64,000 bases of DNA from Anticarsia gemmatalis (lineage: Eukaryota; Arthropoda; Insecta; Lepidoptera; Erebidae). Shown in pieces: positions 12,790-25,238 of this stretch; positions within the stretch are counted from its first letter, which is position 1; every line of letters starts with the position of its first letter. The translations under genes and the position numbers were made by a program. The stretch spans positions 4,527,001 through 4,591,000 of the forward strand of contig NC_134755.1 in assembly GCF_050436995.1 (NCBI RefSeq). The letters are read 5' to 3'. The notes beneath the pieces are model-generated. The model worked only from the letters and a program-made list of their open reading frames with translations. It made no database searches and was not told the origin of the DNA.

Positions 12790-15029
12790 TAACGTATTGT
12801 GGTCTGACCACTTTCCGTTGGTAGTGGAATGTAATCTTGAGTCTATTATGCCTAAGATATGTATACCAGGCGCTAACGCAAGTAAGGTTGTGTGGGGGGA
12901 GAGAAGTCAAAAACAGATAGAATGTTATCAAAAAGAATGTCACGACAAATTGAGACTTATCGACTTCCCACGAGAACTTGAGGCCTGTTGTGATAGAATG
13001 TGTTGCGATGATGGTCACAAAATTGTTATTGACAAATTATACTCGGACGTCGTACATGCAATAAAAAGTTCAGCTATGATGGGTCGAGGAAGTGGCAATA
13101 AGCGTTCTAGGAGGGTGGTTGTAGGCTGGAACAGACACGTTGCTGAGGCGCATAGGTTGGCGAAGGAAAAATTTTTTCTATGGACATGGAGTGGTAAACC
13201 TACGGACGGGCGTGCGTATGAGGAAATGAGTGAGACCAGGAAGGTCTTTAAATCCAGACTTAAATGGTGTCAGGATCATGAGGATCAAATCAAAATGGAC
13301 ATTCTGGCCTCATATCATTCCTCAAATGATTTTCGTAATTTCTGGAAGCACACCAATAAAATGCAAACGAAACCGGGACTCCCGGTGAGCGTCAGCGGCG
13401 TGTCTGAACCAGGAGAGATCGCCAATATATTTAGGGATCTCTTTATTGTAAAATCCCCTCTAGGACAATCAACGTCGGTGATCGATGTTGAGACCGGTAA
13501 AGAGTTGGGGATCAAATTTAATGCAAAAGATGTTGCTCTCACTATTAATCGCATGACTAAAGGCAAATCTCCAGGTCATGATGGACTCAGCATCGAGCAC
13601 CTCCGATACGCTGGCCCACACTTACCAAGAGTTCTCGCCATGTTGTACAGCTTCTGTGTGAGCCATAGTTACCTGCCGGCAGAGATGATACGAACGGTAG
13701 TTGTACCCATAACTAAAAATAAGACGGGTGACCTCTCGGACCCGGGTAACTATAGGCCCATATCACTGGCTACGGTAGTGTCGAAAGTGTTTGACGGCAT
13801 GCTTAATACACAACTGAACAAGTCAGTAAAACTACATGACAACCAGTTCGGGTTTAGACCTGGCCTGTCAACGGAGAGTGCAGTGTTGTGTCTTAAGCAG
13901 GCTGTCACGTACTACACACGGCGCGGTACGCCTATTTATGCTTGCTTCCTCGACCTATCAAGGGCTTTTGATCTGGTTTCCTATGACAGGTTATGGAGAA
14001 AATTAGAGGAATCTAAGTTACCTAAAGAGCTAATTAACACCTTTAAGTTCTGGTATAGAAATCAGATCAATCATGTACGGTGGGCTGGAGCCTTGTCTCA
14101 TCCGTATGGGTTGGAGTGCGGGGTGAGGCAGGGAGGATTGAGCTCGCCTACGCTCTTCAACCTATACGTGAATGAGCTGATTGACGAGCTCAGTAGCACT
14201 AGGGTCGGCTGTTATATTGATGATGTCTGCCTCAACAATATTAGTTATGCAGATGACATGGTGCTGCTTAGTGCGTCTGTCTGTGGTTTACGAAAACTTA
14301 TTAAGAAATGTGAGGAATACGCAAAGTCACATGGATTGACCTATAATTGTAAGAAGTCAGAGTTAATGGTTTTTGAGTCTGGAGGTAAAAGTCCGAATGT
14401 GGTACCGCCTGTAACCCTTAACGGGATGCTATTACAGAGAGTACATATATTTAAATATCTAGGTCATATATTGACCCCTGATCTTAAAGACGATTCTGAC
14501 ATCGAGCGGGAGCGGAGGGCGCTGTCGGTCAGAGCGAATATGCTGGCTCGTAGGTTCGCACGCTGTTCGCTAGAAGTTAAGATCACGCTTTTCCGCGCTT
14601 ACTGTACAACCTTTTACACGTGCAGCCTATGGGCTAGATATACTCAAAGGGCGTACAGCGCTCTCCGTGTTCAGTTCAACAACGCGTTTAGGGTTCTGAT
14701 GGGGCTGCCTCGCTTCTGTAGCGCATCAGGGATGTTTGCGGATGCGCAGGTTCATTGTTTCTTTGCAACGATGCGTAGAAGATGCGAGTCTCTGATGCGC
14801 AGGGTGCGGACCAGCTCCAACAGCATTCTAAGCATGATTGCAAAAAGAATGGACTGTCCTTACCTGGTTCATTGTAGTGCCATTTCACATGGAATGAAGC
14901 GACAGTGAGCCAGCCATGTACTTTAATTATGGTATGTACTAATATAGATATTAAGTTTTACTAACAAAAAAAAATGAGTCATTGTTACTTGTAATAAATA
15001 ATATTCTATTCTATTCTATTCTATTCTAA
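12790..15029 (+). mobile_element. 5'-truncated non-LTR (LINE-like) retrotransposon
   Basis: The element runs from the truncated endonuclease to a 3' tail of repeated ATTCT units at 15001-15028. An AATAAA just before the tail (14994) fits a 3' UTR of about 120 nt. The exact left edge and any target-site duplication could not be fixed. Confidence 0.75.
12797..14908 (+). CDS. Non-LTR retrotransposon ORF2, endonuclease remnant plus reverse transcriptase, 703 aa
   Basis: The frame starts with the tail of an apurinic-type endonuclease (SDHFPLV, residues 3-9) and continues through a complete reverse transcriptase: NYRPISL at 318, FGFRPGLS, LDLSRAFD with the first catalytic Asp near 386, GVRQGGLSSPTLFNLY, and YADD at 484-487. 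A Cys/Arg-rich C-terminal region follows. The upstream part of the endonuclease and any ORF1 are missing, so this is a 5'-truncated copy, and the first Met is only the first one in the surviving frame. The frame has no stop or frameshift, so the insertion looks fairly young. The style and the short tandem 3' tail suggest the CR1/L2/Jockey group, but the clade is not certain. It would make cDNA from its own RNA at the target site. Confidence 0.9.
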   Translation: MWSDHFPLVVECNLESIMPKICIPGANASKVVWGERSQKQIECYQKECHDKLRLIDFPRELEACCDRMCCDDGHKIVIDKLYSDVVHAIKSSAMMGRGSGNKRSRRVVVGWNRHVAEAHRLAKEKFFLWTWSGKPTDGRAYEEMSETRKVFKSRLKWCQDHEDQIKMDILASYHSSNDFRNFWKHTNKMQTKPGLPVSVSGVSEPGEIANIFRDLFIVKSPLGQSTSVIDVETGKELGIKFNAKDVALTINRMTKGKSPGHDGLSIEHLRYAGPHLPRVLAMLYSFCVSHSYLPAEMIRTVVVPITKNKTGDLSDPGNYRPISLATVVSKVFDGMLNTQLNKSVKLHDNQFGFRPGLSTESAVLCLKQAVTYYTRRGTPIYACFLDLSRAFDLVSYDRLWRKLEESKLPKELINTFKFWYRNQINHVRWAGALSHPYGLECGVRQGGLSSPTLFNLYVNELIDELSSTRVGCYIDDVCLNNISYADDMVLLSASVCGLRKLIKKCEEYAKSHGLTYNCKKSELMVFESGGKSPNVVPPVTLNGMLLQRVHIFKYLGHILTPDLKDDSDIERERRALSVRANMLARRFARCSLEVKITLFRAYCTTFYTCSLWARYTQRAYSALRVQFNNAFRVLMGLPRFCSASGMFADAQVHCFFATMRRRCESLMRRVRTSSNSILSMIAKRMDCPYLVHCSAISHGMKRQ

Positions 15030-18000
15030 AAAAGGCTCCATATATTTTATTTTGGAAACACAGAATAGATGTCTTGCTTTATGGCAGGCTATATCTACTT
15101 TTATCTTTACATACATGGAAGTATTAGTGACATCACACCTGTAAGACAAGAAGGTTTCGCCGTTTTTAACGTTAGTTCACCGTGGTGGGTGGCAAGTCTA
15201 TTGCTTTCAAATTAAAAGTTTTACAGTAAGATATAAGTAACAAGAAACTACAAGCTCTCGAAAGAATATCACTATCATAACATGATTATGATTTTAGTTA
15301 AACGTTTTTCAATACGAAAACGCCTGAAGCGACGCCCACATCCACCTCGGACCCTCAAAAGCGCTTTATAATTGTTGTTCAACACCGCATTTATAACTAT
15401 CAGTTGAAAACGTACCCAAACAAGCCCGAACACAGATTAAGTTGCTAATTTGTTTGAAACTCTTTCACCGTTTCCTCCCTTTAACACTGGCTGCACGTTT
15501 AAAATGCGGTTTTGCTTCACACAGAACACTTTGAATGAATAATTAACTTTATTCTGTTCTCAGTTGTGTCGGGTGCAGGTTTCAGTGTACTGATTTTTGG
15601 TGGCTCCCGTCAAGTTTATTGCGAAGCGTGTCTATAAATTATTTTCAGAGAGTAATTATTTTTCGTTAATATTTTATTCACAATTACAGCTTGTTGTGGC
15701 ATGCTTTATATTTGTTGATTATGAAGCTGGTATCATTTGAATATATAAACCTTGAAGGAATAGAAAGGCTTCTATGTACTTTCGCAATTCCCAAAGTTAT
15801 AAAACCGACGGCAGTCTTCACAAGACTTTCACGATTTTGACAGACACTAGATATACTAGATTTGCAAATAATAACCACTACTACCGCAAAGGTTTCCAAA
15901 CAAAATAGTATAAATTTACAGATATAATGTTGTGTAAAGATATGAATGAACAAACTCTTTTTACATGTTTGCCAAAAGTAAATATAAGTAGAGCTCTATC
16001 GAAAAACATTGTTTAACAGTGTTGTATTAAGCCGATATGCCCCAATTAAAACATAAATAGACCATACAAATTCACAATTTCCTCCAACAATCGATATATA
16101 AATAGGGCAGGATTCCATTTGCCTACATTATGGAAGGGTCCCGACAAGACGTTGAATCCTGTACGTGATCTGAATACAAACAGCCTCATAATATCACATT
16201 AACCAATTACCTTAATTGTTTTAATTGAAATTACATATAAAATGTGTAAGTAATTTTAGTTTGGTACTACAAAAGGTTTTGATATTATTTCGTTTTAATA
16301 TTTTAATGAGTTTTATTCATTGAAAGTTTTAGTTTTAATATAGGTACATTTGTAAGCTTAGTATGGAAAAAAATGGGTTAGGGTGTGAAGGATTTTTTTA
16401 AAATTTTATATTAAAGCCCAATGTTTACTATTAGAATTCCTAAAATACTCACAGCGTAGTGACTGTAACAAGATGTTTTAACTTCCATACATAATTATAT
16501 CAAATCACGTCTTTTTGACACAGGGATAGGCAGAGACCAAAGAACGCCACTTACACCTTAAACGCAACAATAGTACACTAAAATTACAGCTTCTATAATT
16601 TTATCGCATCACGTTCCAGGTACGTTGCTTTTAACACTAGGCTGCTATGACGAATATTCCGACAGAAATTTTCAAAACGCAACTGCATTTTATCTGACCC
16701 GGGAATCGAATTAAATTTTCATGATCATTGCCCAAATGCTTGGGTGCAAGCAGCTAGATATCTTTACTGGTGGTTAAAGCTTAAAAACATTTATTGTAGA
16801 GACAGCAAATAAACTCAAATATTTAGTTTATTTATTTTATATTATGTCATGAATATATTTGTACGAAACCTGGAATCCGTAGAGCTCCGGTTTTATTACA
16901 GGTCTTCTTAATAAACTTTTGATATCATGCGCACCTAAAAAATAAGCATAATATTATACCGAACATCATAACCATATTTTTGTAAACAAAAGTAAGTGTA
17001 TGGAAGTAATTCCATACGTTTTCCAAATAAAATGAAACGTAGGTACTTAATCCCTTTATCTTTGTAACAATCAGAACTATTCCTTAGCGGTTAACCTCAG
17101 TTAGCTTTCAGTATTTTTTTTTTCAATAAATGAGTTTTTCTGTCTGTTTGTAAAGCTTTTATGGCTTTTTTTAATAAATCGATTTTCATAAAATTTTACA
17201 TAGATCAAGGGCTGCCCAAGAGGGTGCATTTTCTTCCATGTGTTTTAAGAGGAGTCCTACTCTATTTAAATGTATATTTGGTATGTATATTTCCCATATG
17301 ACATGAAACCCATTAACAAGGCAGGATGTTACACGCTTTACAGCGCCGCCGAATTTCCTCGAATTAAAATTCAGAGCACAAAAAGATCTAAAATAAAACT
17401 AGAATATAAAACTAAAGAAATAAAATCAAAGATATGTTTAAATAGGAGCAGTAAAGAATTTATGTATACGAATAATTCTCTTGCCAACAGTTTATCGCCC
17501 CTTTCCACGTGCTCAAATATTAAAGCACTAATTTTAAAAGAAAACCTCTCAGCACTAAAGGAGAAACTTATAACGACTGGGTAATAAAGATCTTCACCCC
17601 TTGTGTCTCATTGTCTCGCCAGTTACACGATTCTATCACTAACATCGATGTACATTGCGTGGTCTATAAAAAAGTTCGTACAAATTGCTCGAACAAAACT
17701 GCAATGTACAGCACTGTAGAACGATGGTCTTGAACAAATTGGTGTTAGAAGTAGTGTGCGAAAGGTTCCCTTTCAAAAGGTATCTTTATTACGCGTGAGT
17801 ATTGGCGTAAATTTGCCCAACTGTATTCAATTTATTGTTTCAATTGTTTTTGTCAAAATTATTGTTTTCATACGCACTGGACATATTTTACCAGACAAAA
17901 GTAGTGTAACGAAATGTTTATACTCGAATTAATAGTATGAAACCGTAGACTGTATTTGCAAAATCGTAAATACTTCTTCTTTAATATATTAGGTGCCTTA

Positions 18001-18176
18001 CATTTTATGCCAGTTCGTTAAACCAACTTGAAAATAATAATATATTTTTAAGGTTACGTGAGGTCATAACGTTATTATTTACGTACTACACCTATTTTTA
18101 GCTTATCCTCATAATAGGCAGGATAACTATTTAATGTTTAATTATAATAACTACTTACCTACAACATATATTATAC
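15030..18176. other. Gene-free region
   Basis: The frame at 17270-17584 is low-complexity, Lys/Ile-rich and unlikely to be a gene. A short degraded repeat-like stretch near 16690-16740 contains GACCCGGGAATCGA. Confidence 0.45.
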
Positions 18177-18650
18177 TAGCTGACCCGCGCAACTTCGCTT
18201 GCGTTTTATAAGAGAGAATGGGTCAGAATTTTCCACGTTTTTGTAACACTTTTTTTCTGTTACTCTGCTTCTATTGGTCGTAGCGTGATGATATAAAATA
18301 TGCTTTTTTTTCACGAAAAATATTCTTAAAATTATTTATATCTCATATAACGAAGTCGCGCTAAGGCATATCCGCCATTAAAACAGTTGCCATGACAACG
18401 GAATTTTGTTAATTTAATGTCATTATTATATTGATTATATTATTCGCGACTTCGTTCGCCACCTGAATTTTCCCGGGAAATGCGTCATTTTCCCGGGGTA
18501 GAAAGTAGCCTATGTCCTTTCTCGGGTATCAAAATATCTCCATACCAAATTTCATGCAAATTGGTTCAGTAGTTTAGGCGTGATTGAGTAGCAGACAGAC
18601 AGACAGACAGACAGAGTTACTTTCGCATTTATAATATTAGTATGGATTTT
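18177..18650 (+). repeat. Composite repeat: family A head joined to a related second unit
   Basis: The first 120 bp match the family A head. The rest is a different unit with GAATTTTCCCGGGAAATGCG, a GACA microsatellite (18594-18616) and the end ATTTATAATATTAGTATGGA. The two units share their 3' ends, so this may be one element inserted in another or a recombinant. Confidence 0.6.
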
Positions 18651-20035
18651 ATTCTAGTCCATTTAGTACATATACCTATTAGAGAATGTCAAGAGGAAAT
18701 TACATCAATATATCAATATTTGCTATACCAATTGAACCTTGGTTTGTTTGTAGGCAAATTTATGGAAATAATATATCAAGTAATATCAACGTAACTTAAT
18801 AACAAGGAATAAGTGCAGTCGGAGTTGAGTGTGTCTAAAATGTTTGCGTTGTCAAGTTGACTTTGAATGTATGCGTTTTGTATTACTGTTACAATAATTG
18901 AATTGCTGTTAGTGTACAGTCTTACTTATAGATTACATTAATCTTTGAAGGTTTTATACGTAATTTTATAATTTAACGGTTTGATAACACTATTTATTCG
19001 AATAAAATAAAAAGCGTGAGTCGTGAGTCCCGAGACATAGGTTAAAATAACCGTGATTTTTCATCTATGTACCGGCGAACAATAAATATACTTTATCATC
19101 ACAATTTCGCTATATAAAAAAACATCTTTTTAAAGCTGGGCGTATCCGCTAAGCCTTTCTTATGTCATTCTTCAATATGCATAAAATATTACTGAGCTTA
19201 TCAATGCCGTGCAGTATTATAAGACTGGCTGCAACTTAATGATTTCTCGACAGTTTCTTACTAAGAAATGGGATCCTTTCTGCATAAAATTAATTAATTT
19301 TCCGAAATAAAGTTTGCGTCATCTTCATAACAATGAACAGATAGAACTTTAAGAACTTATGGAACCATTTAATTGTTAATGTTTGAATAAAAAATTGTGA
19401 TCATATTTGCTGCTCACTCACAAAAAAGCAGTTGAAATTTGGTGTACAGAAAGTTTTTGACCTCGTTAGTAAACAGCCTGAACCAACGACGAATTACTAC
19501 TGAAATAATATTAATATTATTTAGTCACAGATATTATTTTTAATCTAAGTAACGTTTTAATGTTTTTCTTAGTAAACACGTTAACATGTTAGTGGAACAA
19601 TAGCTTTAAATATCGCCAACGCCTAGTATCGAGTAATTATCTTTTCAAATTCGCATTTTTTATTCAGAAATGCTAGAAAATGGGACGGGTGGGGAGTGGG
19701 ATTAGTTAAAAATATGTGTTCAACCATTATTATTGAATTAGGGGTTTTGATCACTTTTCACATATAATTTCCTAGCTTTTTACTCGAAAGTTATCTAGAT
19801 AATTGTAGGATTGGAAGTGCTTGGAATACTTGTAGGTTGCCTTTCTGTTTAACTAGAAACGCCAACCGTTCTCGCCGTTAACAGCATAGAATATAAATAG
19901 TACCGTTTCAGGAAAAAATCGTCATCCTTATATTATTATACTGTACTTCATTAATTTGATTAAACCGATATTTAATTAACAATAATATAGGTTAATTGAT
20001 AATAATTGTAACATTCCTTGTATTAATAGGTATTT
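18651..20035. other. Gene-free DNA upstream of gene 1
   Basis: No exon seen. Any distal regulatory sites of gene 1 would lie here but none can be named. Confidence 0.45.
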
Positions 20036-20112
20036 TGACTCATATATTGCTTTATAAAACAAGGTATTAGTGGATCAGGTATTATTTACAAATACAGTGT
20101 ACAGTGAAAATC
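20036..20112 (+). promoter_or_regulatory. Gene 1 core promoter and 36-nt leader
   Basis: A TGACTCAT motif (20036-20043, AP-1-like) lies 9 nt before TATAAA (20053-20058). AGGTATTATTT begins at 20077, 24 nt from the TATA start, where transcription should begin, and the ATG follows exactly 36 nt after that A. The same block precedes genes 2 and 3. Function is inferred from position and conservation. Confidence 0.7.
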
Positions 20113-21054
20113 ATGGATACCCGTGTGTTAGTTGCCTTATTAATTTGTGGAATCACATTTGTTTTGGGCTCGCCGTTTGAACCTTTGTGGCGTAAGTTTG
20201 TGATTTGTTATGTGTAAAAGTATAAAGTAGAAAACCTTGGCATGCATGATTTATCTAGATTAGAATAAATATCTATATGTATTTACATATTAAAGTAGTA
20301 AATAGGTTTAGCAAACAGGGCACCATCAGCTAAATAAACCTGAGATTCACAAATGTTCTAAGCGATGAATTGTTTAAATCCTAAACGATGAAAACACCAG
20401 CCACGAAACTTACTTTCGGGGCTCTTTACTAAGTACATGGACTATAGTGGACAGTTATAAGTGAATAAATGTGATAGGCCTATACGAATAAATAACTGGA
20501 TGTTCAAATATATTTTTTAGAACCGAGATGCCCTCGGAACGAAGAGTACGCCAGGTGTTCAATAGCACGTTGCCATCAAACCTGTAGATCCTTGGTAGTA
20601 CCCACACGCTGTCCACAAGTAGCAGCGAACTGCTTTGATCCTGACTGTGTATGCAAGAATAATTATTTCAGAAATGATCAAGGCAAATGTGTCTCAAGAC
20701 ATATGTGCTGTGAGTATACAAATACATCTTTTTTTATTGCATTAGACAAGTAACGCGATTTTCTGAACTTTATTTAAACTTATATTCTACTCTTTTTTAA
20801 AATCCATTACTATCCCACTGCTGGGCAAGGGTCTCCTACCGAATCGAGACAGGGAGGCGAAGCCGCAAAATACTGCTAGTATCTTATATTATAGCCGAAC
20901 AGTTTTTAAGCACTGAGTTCAGATAAAAAAATACCAACAATATATTTTTACTCCCAGTAATAATTTTACTGATCTAATTATAGTTCCGCCATACAACAAA
21001 AAATATAATTGTTTCATATTGTTTTCAGTTCGGAGATATCCGCATTATGGTTGA
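20113..21054 (+). CDS. Gene 1: secreted single-domain TIL protease inhibitor, 97 aa, 3 exons
   Basis: Exons are 20113-20191, 20521-20709 and 21029-21054, with GT/AG borders and both introns in phase 1. Residues 1 to about 19 are a signal peptide (hydrophobic run VLVALLICGITFVLG). Residues 30-89 are one TIL domain with all ten cysteines, spaced C-8-C-4-C-3-C-8-C-6-C-4-C-1-C-11-C-5-C, the same as genes 2 and 3. The last exon adds an eight-residue tail, FRRYPHYG. In this family the reactive loop lies between Cys5 and Cys6, here PQVAAN; counting as in canonical TIL inhibitors puts Gln at P1, but the loop is longer than in those, so the register is uncertain. No N-glycosylation sequon is seen. The start is fixed by the leader shared with genes 2 and 3. 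AATAAA motifs follow the stop. The family inhibits serine proteases extracellularly; the target here is unknown. Confidence 0.88.
20801..20860 (-). repeat. Fragment of a lepidopteran-type SINE, reversed
   Basis: Inside intron 2 of gene 1. The reverse complement carries the 3' end of the SINE at 54013-54290 (GGGAGACCCTTGCCCAGCAG region), degraded and without its tRNA-like head. Confidence 0.5.
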
Positions 21055-21070
21055 ATTAGGTGATAAGACA

Positions 21071-21089
21071 AATAAATTAATAAAATAAA
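21071..21089 (+). terminator. Poly(A) signal region of gene 1
   Basis: Overlapping AATAAA-type hexamers start 17 nt after the gene 1 stop codon. This gives a very short 3' UTR if used. Confidence 0.55.
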
Positions 21090-21649
21090 ATTTTATGTCT
21101 TTTTATTTATTTACCCTATTAAACACCAGGTCTCTACCTTAATTCAAAACAACATAGTTTATCCAAGACCTTACTTTTATTAGTTCTATCGATGTCCAGT
21201 GATCATACCTTGTATCATAATAACTACAGTAGTTATTTTCATGTGGAACGGCGTTGAGGTAAAAACACATAAAACTTATATTTTTACTACCCAAATATAC
21301 TCATAAACGTGAATCTACATTGGTATTTTCATATCCCAACAATGCTTTACTCCTTTTTTAATACGTTAACAATAAAATAGCATACGAGTTATTTGTTTTT
21401 GAACTTAATTACATTACCAACAAAAACAACTGTTCATATTCATATTAATTAAGCGCTGCGTTTATTTCCTCACTGGGTCACATAAATAACACAGCATAAT
21501 GCAGCCTTCACGACTAGACTACGTTTGTGTGCATAATGTGCAAGCAAACATTTTGCGGCAATTTCTAAGCTGCCTCACACATGTTCGTTGTCCAAATTAC
21601 AGTTAATTTATAACTACAATGTCTACCGACAACATAAAAAAAAACAAAT

Positions 21650-21915
21650 ACGACTTGGACTCGCATTCGAACGGTTCCGTACTATTTTCCTGAAAAAAAC
21701 GGCAAAGAGTACAATTTGTTTGAACGGGAGCCCTTTGTTGAATTTATTTTCAAAATTTTTTGCTCCTCATAGTAGCAACAAAAATACATCATCGGTAAAA
21801 ATGTCAACTGTGTAACTGTCACGGTTCGTAAGCTGCGATCTAGTGATAGACAATTGGACAGCGGAGTCTTAGTAATAGTGCGCCGTTTTTATCCTTGAAA
21901 ACGGAACCCTAAAAA
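21650..21915 (+). repeat. Degraded dispersed repeat ending CGGAACCCTAAAAA
   Basis: Contains CATTCGAACGGTTCCGTACT, CAGCGGAGTCTTAGTAATAG and ACGGAACCCTAAAAA, a familiar insect transposable-element 3' end recognised from memory. It is decayed by small deletions. Confidence 0.4.
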
Positions 21916-24900
21916 CACTGTTCTGTCCAAGCAATGTTTGTTACATTCGTTGGAGAAAATAACGAATTTTCGCGTAAGTATGCGAGGACAAAGTAAACAA
22001 TCTCACTCTATTATGTGGATAAGGCCTGTGGCTGACAGTACCTAATTCCAGCTACGTAAAGAGTTATCATATTGTACAGAATATTTGTTTTCAGTTTCTT
22101 ACAAAAGGACGTTTTGCTTTTAACAATACATTTGGCTACTCAGTACCGTCGATGTTGGTTCACTGTTATACGTAGTACATATTCTATATTAGTTAATTAA
22201 AAATCAGGAGTCACATGCGCCATTGATGACCGTGATATGTTTATGTGTGAAATTACTTACGAGGTACTAAATTAAATTAACAGAAAATTCATAAAAACCG
22301 GGATTTATTATAAGAGGTCTGAGAAATCGGCCACGAGGCTTCCTTCAACCTACAAAAGATATACTTTCATCCTAAAAACTGTATTTACTTTGCAAATATC
22401 AACAATTCCGTTCATATTAATTTTCCAACATAACCGCAGGAAAAACAACTTTTTCGAAAAACCGCCGGCCGGCAACATTAACAGCGTTTCGCTGGAATTT
22501 CAACGGGAACACGAATTTTTGTGTACATTTGTGAGTGGGCCGTTTAAATATTTCGTGATATTCATAAACAGTTGTAACGGTTGAGATATTTTAAATTGCT
22601 TCATGAATAGAAAAGGTAAGTTTGCGAAACGGAATTGCGTTTTAGAATTGTCGCATGGCTATCTTGTATTTGAGAGAATTTAAGTGTCACATTCAGAACC
22701 GTTCCTTGACTATTAACTTGATTTTGAACTTCAATCCCCCTTTTCACCACGGCTGAATAAGTGTCGGTGAACTTATCAAGTGGAATTTTGAGAGTTGTTT
22801 TCATACGTTGTCTTTCCCTTAGTTTGTAATAAAGGTTTATCCATAAGCGGTAAAACTAACCCTTAAATGACAAAATAAATACGGGACTGTGCCTTACTTG
22901 TAACTATATTATTATTATGTTGTTAGTTAACCAGCTATGTATGATTAATTCAATTAGACCAAACCTAATTCTAATCAATACAGGAAAAAATTGCTATAAT
23001 TATTTTGTTATGTATGCAAAACACGGAAAATTCCATCTATATGGCTAAAATAGCTTCACTGATTATTACGATGTTATTGCCAAACATAACATACAAAATA
23101 TAAACAACACTTTATTATACTTAGGCTGTTTAGTTTGATAAGTATTATAATTATAATATCCTCCCAGCCGATATTCGGTTAAGGTGCAGCGGCGGCCAGT
23201 TTCATGGAAACCAGCCAGCGCAGTGGTGTGGGACTTAGTTTATATCTTCGAAGTGTGTGCACAATACACAGAAACACACTCTCGTCCCTTATTCTCATAG
23301 CCATGTGGGATGGATAACCGACACGACCAGTCAAATGTCTCTGTCAGTTTACGTGCTCGCCGAAGCACGCAGGTCTACAACCCTCAACTACCTTGGTCCA
23401 GCAGTTAACTAAGATGGGTGACCATCTTAAACATATCGAGTTCCTCCATGTTTCGAAAGGCACGTTAAATTGTGGATCCCGGCTGTGATTTTCGAAGATC
23501 TTTGACAGTCGTTCACCGTAGTCAGAAGCTTGAAATTCTGACAACCAGTCCTACCGATTGTACCGTGTTATAATCGCGTTGTGAAGGTCAGGTAGGGATT
23601 AGATAGGCTCCATGTAAAATACTGATAATAAGTTGTATCCGTTGAGGCTGGCTAAAAAAATGATAAATTTATAAGCTTTTATTAGACACTCGTGCTCATT
23701 ATACAAATATTTGACCGGTGTGTGATTCGAATACACCACACTTGGCGCTGTGGTTATTTAGGCGAGGTAACCACGTCAGCCACTGTGCCAAACGCGCAGT
23801 TATAATGAAATATTATTTGGCCTATTTGATTCATACCGTTCAGCAGTTCTCACTACGAACTTACGACTTTCCATTGTAGAGCTTCAATAGAGTGGTGAAA
23901 TTTGCATTAGCAACGTTGAAATTTTAGGAACAATGGATTGCATTATTCGGTTTTAAAGTTCCGGTACAAGTCATGGGGTGTTTAAAGCTTTATTGCTCAT
24001 AATTTGGCCTTTGCTTTATTATATTCAGGTGGATACAAAAGTTCTACAAATTGTGTTTACTCACGCAACTGTTTGAATAAATGTTTGAACGGTTATTTGT
24101 TATTAATTTCAATTGTTGCTTGTATATTTTGTCGTTGGTATATTTATTTGAGTGGACTAATTGCTTTGTCATTATTTTAATTTGGTTGTTGATACTGTGA
24201 TATTGATATTACGTAGAAATCTGTTTGGAAATGACAGACTTGTTTTGTGAAATATGTATTTATTTATAATAATACTTACTGCTATCCGCGTGAAAAATAT
24301 TTCCATGATTAAAAAGTATCCTATGCGTTTTTAAGTTTTTAAACTATCTGACCGTCATTGAAATACATTTAGTGCCTTTTAGTCATAAAAACAAATACCC
24401 ATAAAAAATTACTTCTCTAAAGAATCATATTTTATTACTAAAAGCACGTCAGTTGTAGACCATGCCATCATATTTCAGTAATCAACCAACTATTTGCTTG
24501 AGAAAATGAAGACAGCTGGTATTCTTGTCTGAATCGCAGACGTTATGCATTTGTTTATGTCAACACCACGCGACTGCACTGTTATTTCTATGAAATAGAA
24601 TGTAGGGACTGTATGTAGTCGCTCTCCTAGATATGGTTCAGTATTTTACAAACATTATTCAGAACAGGACATCTTAGAGACTGTAAAAGATACGCGGCAT
24701 GCCAATCACTACAAAAGCATACAGAAATTAATGATCCCCATTTTCTGACAAAATTTCATATAATTTTGAACCTAATAATACTGCGTTATCATCTATATAT
24801 TATCAATCTACCATGGAGTATTATTTTTATCGATCGTATTGTATGTACTACAATCGCGCCCTAGGTCATGGAACTCAAAGGAATCCGGCACTATACGGAC

Positions 24901-25238
24901 GACCCAACTGTAGTACAAACTGGGTTCAAGTTTACTTCATCATGCAATTAGGTATACTTCAGAAAAAAAACTTATTTTAAAATAAATTGTTTATTTGGAT
25001 GTTAAAATGAATTAAGATTAGTTATTATAAGTGTCATGGAACTTAAAAAATAACATTCTTCTTAATTGTGAGCCACTTCAGCATTCAGTCAGAACGGGGT
25101 ACATACATATTTCAATAATAGCTATCACCTGAAGGAGTAGCAGGAGCCTCTCTGTCATATCGTTACACATTTTTATGGAAAATACGAAAAGTCTTCGGGT
25201 ATTGCTTATTCTTGAGGTAAATAGCCTGGTATGGATTT
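21916..25238. other. Intergenic region between genes 1 and 2
   Basis: Holds repeat family B (23163-23580) and a repeat-like stretch near 23715-23800 (GTGTGATTCGAATACACCAC). No further TIL exon was found on either strand. Confidence 0.45.
23163..23580 (+). repeat. Repeat family B, copy 1 (possibly 5S-rRNA-derived SINE)
   Basis: Contains GATGGGTGACC (23413-23423), which matches the internal control region of 5S rRNA genes, followed by GAGTTCCTCC and GATCCCGGCTGTG. Related sequence in the same orientation lies at 36929-37030 and 56848-57070. The 5S origin rests on a short match only. Confidence 0.5.

Noticed and set aside
17270..17584. 104-codon open frame
   Set aside because: Low-complexity Lys/Ile/Ser composition, no domain, no splice context.
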